In this document: positions 57,481 through 64,000 of the stretch, in pieces | How the letters are laid out: each line of letters starts with the position of its first letter | How positions within the stretch are numbered: the first letter of the stretch is position 1 | Assembly (NCBI GenBank): GCA_025677835.1 | Contig: JAIXMR010000094.1 | Coordinates: 47,038 to 111,037, forward strand | Source of the DNA: Sporodiniella umbellata | Taxonomy: Eukaryota; Mucoromycota; Mucoromycetes; Mucorales; Rhizopodaceae | DNA length: 64,000 nt | Direction of reading: 5' to 3' | Position numbers and translations under genes: made by a program | The notes under the pieces: model-generated | The model's input: only the letters and a program-made list of their open reading frames with translations | Database searches by the model: none | Told to the model about the DNA's origin: nothing

Positions 57481-59104
57481 TCAATTGTAGAGATGCTGGG
57501 CCAACAATTTAGCAGCTGTATGATTTGCATTTTTTATAGACGTTGTCATTGAATCTGCTAAGTTGTGCAATAATCGACTCAAATTTAAATTGTTGATCAC
57601 TGGAATTGAACCATTTTCTTGTAAGCCAATTATTTCTCCAACTGTATCTTTTGCATTTCCTTTTTTCAAGGTGTTATGTAATTCATGAAAGAGTATCACT
57701 TCAATACGTGCGGCAGCACCATTTTTAATGACCTCTGAAGCGATCGATTGAAACATCCTTGAAAGCTTTTGAGACTGCGAATCTAATGATTGAGAAGAGT
57801 CATATTCGCAAAGTGTCCAAATGGTATATGGGCGATAGGAGATGTCAGATATGATTGAGCTGAAGGATCGACATAGCGTATAAGTTGATAGGCAGTAAAA
57901 TTTTGATCTTAACTGACAAAGTTGAAAAAATATAACGCATGTAATTGTATCATCTTTAAGCATTGTTTTTCCCATTCTTAGGTGTTCTGTATTGAGATAT
58001 ATTCTTGTTTCTGGCAGTGGTATAAAGTTGCTGGTGTTAGGTCCCATTTCAACTGTCGCGTTTGTTATAGTTCGCCTTTCTAAACGTGTGCTTGAAGTTA
58101 CCAATAAATTAAACCTGGAGGCCCCCAATTTTCAATTTGGTGGTATTATCATCTTGAGTCAAGCAAACTACTATATCTCCGTATTTTGATTGCGTTTTTG
58201 GAAACGAATATTGTTGAGTTGTTGAACCTGTTCTGCGTTCATGATGCGAGTCAACTGCTTTTGATCTACCATAGGACTCAATGCAGTTTACAAGTAATGC
58301 CGTTGGCCCACTCAATAGAATGCTTCCTGCAAAAATATGTGATGTTGCGAATTCAAATTGTGAAAAAAAGGCCCAGTCCTTGTTTAATTCTTGAGTGAGT
58401 TCAACATACTGTTGACCAACTATATGTCTGTAGATCGGACTTATACGGATAATATACGTGAGTAGATCGTCTGTATTTGTTGAAAGAGAATCATCTGTTG
58501 TAGCTGCTTTGTTTACGGTTAGCAGACTCCAAGAGTCAGTCGGATTATCAGATAAAACACCAATAATAATTTCTGATGCTGTGAGAAAGGGGTGTTATTT
58601 TACCATTCGTAGACGTTAACAAAATGGGTTCCAGCCTTCCAATTTTTGCAGCCAAGACACAACTGTCTTGAACGCGAGGCGAGCACGATAGCGCATTACA
58701 GGCCAGTAGAACAGCAGAATCATTGTCAAGCTGGTTGCTTGTTTGAGATGTAACTAGTGTGTTGGTGCTAAAATTATTCTCTATTATACTTGGCTTGTGA
58801 TGTTTCATAAGAACTGATGATCTGTCATTGTCATCGTCTGTTTCATCGTCTGTTTCCATGTTGGGCCTTTTTTCTGCTTTGGATAACGCTGAACAAGTCT
58901 CTTTTTTAGGTGTTCGTTGAATGACCTGGGAATAGAAAGATTGCTAAGGCAATCAGGGAAACTGAATTTATTGTTGATTCTTTCAACAATGCTTTTCTCT
59001 AAAAAAGAAAAAAGTGAGCACAATGTCTTCTTGTTGGAAGAACGTCGGTTCTTACTTTTGCTTATAGTAACCTGTAAAGTATCCACATGGACATCGTAAT
59101 TACG
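57481..59104 (-). pseudogene. Damaged large gene of the palindromic element (zinc fingers plus unknown domain)
   Basis: Reading the minus strand: the inverse copy of the zinc-finger region (VHVDTLQVTISKSKNRRSSN) begins at about 59104, but its first finger is cut off by an insertion. Its second finger has lost a cysteine (FPDCLSNL) and, through a 10-base deletion, the histidine end and reading frame. The frame resumes at METDDETDDDNDRSSVLMKH and, over a 25-nt intron-like gap near 58580-58604, at SEIIIGVLSDNPTDSWSLLT to IFAGSILLSGPTALLVNCIE. A run of five G at about 58124-58128 shifts the frame once more into ASRFNLLVTSSTRLERRTIT, ending AAKLLAQHLYN at 57481. I recognise no family for the roughly 350-residue C-terminal part. 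Confidence 0.55.
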
Positions 59105-59107
59105 GTG

Positions 59108-59735
59108 TTACTATTCCTAAACCAGTTATAGACTTGACCACCAATGATATAGATGAAATATTTAGTTGGATGTGATTTCATCATGATTTATTATAAACTG
59201 CTGTGTACATGAACACTATAGCGAAGACACCTTGTGTACATAAGCATAATAATGAATGACACTTTGTGAACATGAACACCAAAAGAACAAAAACAATTTA
59301 AAACATTACAAAAATACAAAAACATAGAAAAATTAAGAAAAACACAAAAACAATGGAAAACTATAAACCCAAAAAATATTTTACTTTTTATAATCATCAA
59401 ATATATATATCAAATCATATAATAAATATCAATTGAATACATATTATATCAATAACTATATAAATATTCATTACAGTATTATCGCTGAATACTTCCCTAT
59501 TTTTATTGCATTGGTCCTTTGAAGAAGACTCAATCCCTTCATTGTAACCCTTATTCTTTTATTTTACTTTAATTTATCTTATAGTTTGATCTACTCTACA
59601 AGATCTGGTGATCACTATAACTTTTTTTCTTATATTTTATTTTATTATTCTATATCCACAAGCGGATATCTTTTATTTTCTTTTTATTCTAAACACTTTA
59701 CTCCCCAAAGCACGCAATTCTACAACGGTTCTACA
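59108..59735. mobile_element. About 620-bp AT-rich insertion in the right arm
   Basis: The left arm runs unbroken from the terminal repeat through the first zinc finger. In the right arm the match stops at about 59108 and resumes at about 59735 (GTTGGGGAAGGAAACTC). The inserted DNA is very AT-rich and has degenerate TGTACATGAACAC-like repeats at about 59200-59280 and A-rich repeats (AAAAACA) at 59285-59350. No gene. Confidence 0.6.
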
Positions 59736-59806
59736 GTTTTGTTGGGGAAGGAAACTCTTTCGCAAATGCGGCAAAGGTGTACCATTATTTGCTCTTGGCG
59801 AGAAAG

Positions 59807-59905
59807 AAAAAATTGAGAGAAAACTGAGAGAAAAAATACTGAGAGAAAAAATACTGAGAGAAAAAATACTGAGAGAAAAAAACTGAGAGAAAACTGAGGG
59901 TTTTT
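59807..59905 (-). repeat. 12-bp-type satellite array, right arm (short)
   Basis: About seven GAGAGAAAAA-ACT units, the inverse of the left-arm array, ending in CTGAGGG-T-run, which matches the left arm's inner start (CCCTCGG). Confidence 0.85.
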
Positions 59906-60455
59906 TTACACCCCTTTTTTACAGTGAAGTGTATTTTGAAGAGTATGTACCCTATTCCGTTGGCCGTTTTACAGACCGTTCTGTTTAAAACACAATTATA
60001 TATACGACATGTTTTTTTTTCAAAAATTATTTGCGTATTTATTAGGTAAAAGAAATGATAGCTGAATAGATCAAAGCTTCGTATATATATGCTACTTTAC
60101 TTGGTTTACCAAACTTTCAGACCTTGGGCTCTATTTTCTTGCTACTTGTTAGACACTTGCTTATTTTGCTTTTGAATCTTTGGTTTGCTCTTGATTTAGT
60201 GTTGACTGTTCCTTTGTGTCATAGTACGCTTTGTCGCCCTTGGTTATGTTTGTTTCATTGTTTTAGCCTCGGCTTTGCTTACAGACCAAACCTTATCTTT
60301 TCATTATGTCGTTGACCTTGCCCACAGGCTGACAGCGCGTTTTCTTGTATTCATTTCTAGCTTTGACCAAGCCATGTCTTTCCGTAGCTCACTTTTGAGA
60401 ATATTTCTTGGTGCGCTTCTTTCTTTCAAAAACTGCTGTCTGTTTTTATCTTTGG

Positions 60456-60486
<31 letters not shown>

Positions 60487-60612
60487 TACTTTTTTTTTTT
60501 TAATTTTTAATTTTTACTTTTTTTTTTTTTTTTTTTTTTTAGGCTACACAGAAAGACAGATACTGTGGCTCCCTTTTTTCTTTGATTTTCATCATCTGAT
60601 TCGGTTCCGATG

Positions 60613-61072
60613 CTACATGTACTCTACATCTTCCATCTCTACAGAATCATCGGAATCCGAATCATCAAATTGATTTGGGAAAAAAGGTTGCTCACAGTTC
60701 TGTCTACTGAGAGCAGGAGGGTGAAAGGCAGCACTCTCCTCCCCTTGGGTTGGAGGCAAGCTACCAGAATGGCTGGATCTGCGCAACCTCAAGGGAAGAC
60801 CCACTGGAATCCTGAAGCCATCGCTGTCCTATTACGCCAAAACAGAAATAATAGCACAGCCATTTTTGGAGTAAAATGAGAAAGAGTGAGTCAAAAATTT
60901 AGGCTTTTTTTTTTTTACTACAACTTACGAATAGGTCTTCAGGTTCAGGGGATTGCTCTGCAGACGCTCTCACCTGTCTACAGAACAGAGAAAGAAGACG
61001 CTGACGATTGGCATGCTTTGCATGCTTCACGCCATGCGCCTTCAAGATGCCTTTCAGCTCCTCCTTTTTCAT
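60613..61072 (-). CDS. Two-exon gene with SAP-like N-terminus, copy 2
   Basis: Identical in reading frame, intron position and, as far as I can see, protein sequence to the gene at 51072-51531: MKKEELKGILKAHGVKHAKH at 61072, a GTAAGT intron, then DSDGFRIPVGLPLRLRRSSH to DVEYM. The surrounding repeat shows indels, mostly in homopolymers, but none falls in these exons. Confidence 0.55.
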
Positions 61073-61287
61073 TTTTTTGTTGTTAAAGTCTTTTCCTAAT
61101 ACACGATTATTGAAGTCAATTGTTATATACGCGTATTTTTTGTGTATGTTTAAATGCTAAAGTAACTTACTTAGGTATTTCATGTTTAAAATAAAAGTGC
61201 TATAAAGTAAAAGAAAAAAAAAAGAAAAAAAAGGGTTTATTTATTTGTCTCTTTTCGTGTGTACAGCCGTATGATTGGTTTAAATCA

Positions 61288-61500
61288 GTGTGCTTTTTAT
61301 CATTGTTCTTGTGTAAGGTTCTTTTTTTTTCTTTGCAGCTGATTTTATGGCTTTTAGCTTGCTTATCTTGTTTGGCTTTTCTAAATCGGGCCGTACCCAA
61401 GGCTAATACTAAAAAAAAGAAAAAGAAAAAAATAAGGAGGCTAGGAAAAAGAGAGTTATTAGAAATGGCCAAGCAGCTTGAAACTGTTTTCCACAAGTAA
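61288..61500 (+). CDS. Short membrane-anchored, lysine-rich frame, copy 2
   Basis: Same as 51749-51961, except that a lost A in one run and a gained A in the next change the middle from KNKEARKR to KIRRLGKR and then restore the frame, so the C-terminus RELLEMAKQLETVFHK and the stop are kept. Confidence 0.35.
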   Translation: MCFLSLFLCKVLFFSLQLILWLLACLSCLAFLNRAVPKANTKKKKKKKIRRLGKRELLEMAKQLETVFHK

Positions 61501-62670
61501 ATAAACGCGTATTGGCCCTGCTCACTAATTTTGAAAGACTGTATGTTTCTTTAAAAAAAATAAAGCGGCTTTGCTTACTTTTTTTCTTTTTTTTTCTCTC
61601 TCTCTCTTTAGCTATCAATCTATAGTCGGGATACACAAGCCGACATTGTGATAAATTTATGGTTTCACTTTATTGCAGCATAAAAAAAAAAAAAAAAGAA
61701 AGAGGTTAAGCATGTCAGTGCTATGTATATTTCAGGCATGCAAGAATAGAGCGCTACCGTAGCAACACTCTTCAAAGTTGTGTGGCAACTGTTTGAGTTT
61801 TCAGTCTTGAACGTAAATCTGCTTTTTTGTTTACCTATTTTTATCTTGTGAACTTACGTTACTATTTTTGTACAAGTTCAAAAAGCAAAACATGAAAAAA
61901 AGGGCCACCCTCCTTTGCGCCCTTTTTTTCCAAAAAAAGAAAAAAGCTGCTGGAAATAAGTCAGTAGATAAGCGGCCTTGATAGTCTTTTGCATTGATCA
62001 TAAAATAGCGACTCGTGTAACATGGAAACTAAAAGAGCAAAAAGAAGCGAATAAAAAATAGTAGAGAAGGTTTTTTTTTTGAGTAAAGGTCAGTAACACT
62101 AAAGACACAGCTTTACTGACCTCTGACCTATACTCCTCATCTTATTTTAGTGGCCATTTGAAATTTTTGGCCTTGGTCGTATCGTGGTTTTGGCAACGGT
62201 TATGTTTTAGTATTGAGCGTAGCTAGCGTGATTTTTTTTTAGTAAAAGCCATTTATTTATTGAGTTTTAAATGCATTAAATAGGATCACACGTTATGATG
62301 AGGGGTTTGTCCTTATTATGGGCTGGATTGCTTGAAACAAGAAATGATGTTGGATGTTAGATAGTCAGGGCAATCGGTTTTTCTTCAAATATAAAAGTCA
62401 ACGTGCCCACCCTATGGCGCTTAAAGTGTAGGACGTTAGGGGTAACATATTTTTATGATTAACATATGAAAAATGTTATAGATAAAAAGTCAAGTCGGAT
62501 ACGCCTTCCGCACAGAATTTAAGGTGGGATGCGTACTAACCCAAGGAGTTGTGGACTCATTGTTAGACTGGACTCATTGTTTAACTAGACTCGTTCTTTA
62601 ACCGCACATTCGAAAAACAGGTGCGGTATATATTCCGAATTAGAATGACATGTAAAGCATTGATTCACAA

Positions 62671-64000
62671 AAGTGAGAGAAAAAAAGTGAGAGAAAAGTG
62701 AGAGAAAAAGTGAGAGAAAAAAGTGAGAGAAAAAGTGAGAGAAAAAGTGAGAGAAAAAGTGAGAGAAAAAGTGAGAGAAAAAGTGAGAGAAAAAGTGAGA
62801 GAAAAAGTGAGAGAAAAAGTGAGAGAAAAAGTGAGAGAAAAAATGAGAGAAAAAGTGAGAGAAAAAGTGAGAGAAAAAGTGAGAGAAAAAGTGAGAGAAA
62901 AAGTGAGAGAAAAAGTGAGAGAAAAAGTGAGAGAGAGAAAAAGTGAGAGAAAAAGTGAGAGAGAGAAAAGTGAGAGAAAAAGTGAGAGAGAGAAAAAGTG
63001 AGAGAAAAAATGAGAGAAAAAGTGAGAGAAAAAGTGAGAGAAAAAGTGAGAGAAAAAGTGAGAGAAAAAGTGAGAGAAAAAGTGAGAGAAAAGTGAGAGA
63101 AAAAGTGAGAGAAAAAGTGAGTGAGAGAAAAAGTGAGAGAAAAAGTGAGAGAAAAAGTGAGAGAAAAAGTGAGAGAAAAGTGAGAGAAAAAGTGAGAGAA
63201 AAAGTGAGAGAGAGAAAAAGTGAGAGAAAAAGTGAGAGAGAGAAAAAGTGAGAGAAAAAGTGAGAGAAAAAAAGTGAGAGAAAAAGTGAGAGAAAAAGTG
63301 AGAGAAAAAATGAGAGAAAAAGTGAGAGAAAAAGTGAGGAGAGAAAAAAGTGAGAGAAAAAGTGAGAGAAAAAGTGAGAGAAAAAGTGAGAGAAAAAGTG
63401 AGAGAGAGAAAAAGTGAGAGAAAAAAAGTGAGAGAAAAAAATGAGAGAAAAAGTGAGAGAAAAATGAGAGAAAAAGTGAGAGAAAAAGTGAGAGAAAAAT
63501 TGAGAGAAAAAGTGAGAGAGAGAAAAAGTGAGAGAAAAAGTGAGAGAAAAAGTGAGAGAAAAAGTGTGAGAAAAAGTGAGAGAGAGAAAAAGTGAGAGAA
63601 AAAAAGTGAGAGAAAAAAAGTGAGAGAAAAATGAGAGAAAAAATGAGAGAAAAAATGAGAAAAAGTGAGAGAAAAGTGAGAGAAAAAGTGAGAGAAAAAG
63701 TGAGAGAAAAGTGAGAGAAAAAGTGAGAGAAAAAGTGAGAGAGAGAAAAAGTGAGAGAAAAAAGTGAGAGAAAAAAAGTGAGAGAAAAGTGAGAGAAAAA
63801 GTGAGAGAAAAAATGAGAGAAAAGTGAGAGAAAAAGTGAGAGAGAAAAAGTGAGAGAAAAAGTGAGAGAAAAAGTGAGAGAAAAAGTGAGAGAAAAAGTG
63901 AGAGAAAAGTGAGAGAAAAAGTGAGAGAGAGAAAAGTGAGAGAAAAAGTGAGAGAAAAAAAGTGAGAGAAAAGTGAGAGAAAAAGTGAGAGAAAAAATGA
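62671..64000 (-). repeat. 12-bp satellite array at the window end
   Basis: More than 100 units of GTGAGAGAAAAA with one- to four-base variants (GTGAGAGAGAGAAAAA, AATGAGAG), continuing to the last base. Orientation is that of the right arm of the palindromic element. Open frames of REKV/SERK repeats on the plus strand follow from the repeat period and are not accepted as genes. Confidence 0.95.

Larger units (their letters stand above)
55435..60010. mobile_element. 4.6 kb palindromic, foldback-like element
   Basis: The left end (ATGTCGGATATATAAT) and the inverse of the right end (ATGTCGTATATATAAT) match. The inverse match goes on inward, apart from a 13-base gap in the right arm, through AACAGAACGGTCTG, ACGGCCAACGGAATAG, TACATACTCTTCAAAATACA and AAAAGGGGTG. 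It then enters a 12-bp tandem array and finally the start of a two-zinc-finger gene, up to about 56600 on the left and 58806 on the right. The right arm has a short array and a roughly 620-bp insertion. Long inverted arms made partly of short tandem repeats are the hallmark of foldback transposons; I recognise no known transposase inside. The right end lies 9 bases from direct repeat copy 2. Confidence 0.7.
60020..62666 (+). repeat. 2.65 kb direct repeat, copy 2
   Basis: Same content and orientation as 50479-53134, starting at CAAAAATTATTTGCG and ending at GCATTGATTC, after which the sequence switches abruptly to the 12-bp satellite. Differences from copy 1 include lost bases near 61177, 61977 and 62224 and substitutions such as those near 60134 and 62646. 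Confidence 0.95.

Noticed and set aside
50479..62666. Reading the two 2.65 kb repeats as LTRs of one giant retrotransposon
   Set aside because: No TG...CA ends, primer-binding site, polypurine tract, gag or pol between them.
62698..63595. Several frames of SERK/REKV repeats
   Set aside because: Satellite by-products in more than one frame, no unique sequence, no start context.
64000..64000. Telomere at the window end
   Set aside because: The terminal satellite is a 12-mer GTGAGAGAAAAA, not a TTAGGG-type repeat.
1..64000. tRNA, rRNA, snRNA or CRISPR features
   Set aside because: I looked for A/B-box sequences, conserved snRNA cores and spaced direct repeats and found nothing I could support; a covariance-model scan would be needed to exclude small RNAs.

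Overview
The window looks like nuclear DNA of an early-diverging filamentous fungus, most likely Mucoromycota and perhaps Mucorales. The genes are split by many very short introns (about 32-100 nt), the DNA is AT-rich with countless poly-A and poly-T tracts, TATA boxes and AATAAA signals flank genes, and the recognisable proteins are fungal orthologues. The genus is an inference I cannot settle from sequence alone.

1-24 kb is ordinary gene-bearing DNA. In order it holds the 3' end of an unknown gene, Ku70 (minus), a possible small spliced gene, a secreted beta-helix protein, a multi-exon gene of unknown function, a secreted cysteine-containing protein, a GABA/amino-acid permease, acetyl-CoA hydrolase (ACH1 type), a mitochondrial AAA ATPase, a Rex1-type RNA exonuclease, an ELO fatty-acid elongase and a 77-aa probable mitochondrial protein. 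24-44 kb carries the Crooked-neck/Clf1 splicing factor, an IQGAP-type RasGAP-related scaffold, a severin/gelsolin actin-severing protein, an AreA-GATA-like (DUF1752) protein, a small secreted peptide, the PKA regulatory subunit, the site-2 protease and a 38-aa CCHC zinc-knuckle microprotein. 44-48 kb is AT-rich with little coding signal. A single-exon sphingolipid delta-8 desaturase lies at 48.2-49.8 kb. Lipid functions recur (ELO, desaturase, S2P), but nothing suggests an operon-like cluster.

50-64 kb is accessory and repetitive, and is the most interesting part. A 2.65 kb block (about 50479-53134) is repeated almost exactly in the same orientation at about 60020-62666. Each copy carries a two-exon minus-strand gene with a SAP-like N-terminus. 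Between the copies lies a 4.6 kb palindromic, foldback-like element (about 55435-60010). Its inverted arms contain the same terminal sequence, a 12-bp tandem repeat and the start of a two-C2H2-finger gene, and its centre carries a second, unrecognised protein that has been frameshifted. The same 12-bp satellite, in the orientation of the right arm, starts exactly where the second 2.65 kb copy stops and runs for 1.33 kb to the window end. I do not recognise this element family.
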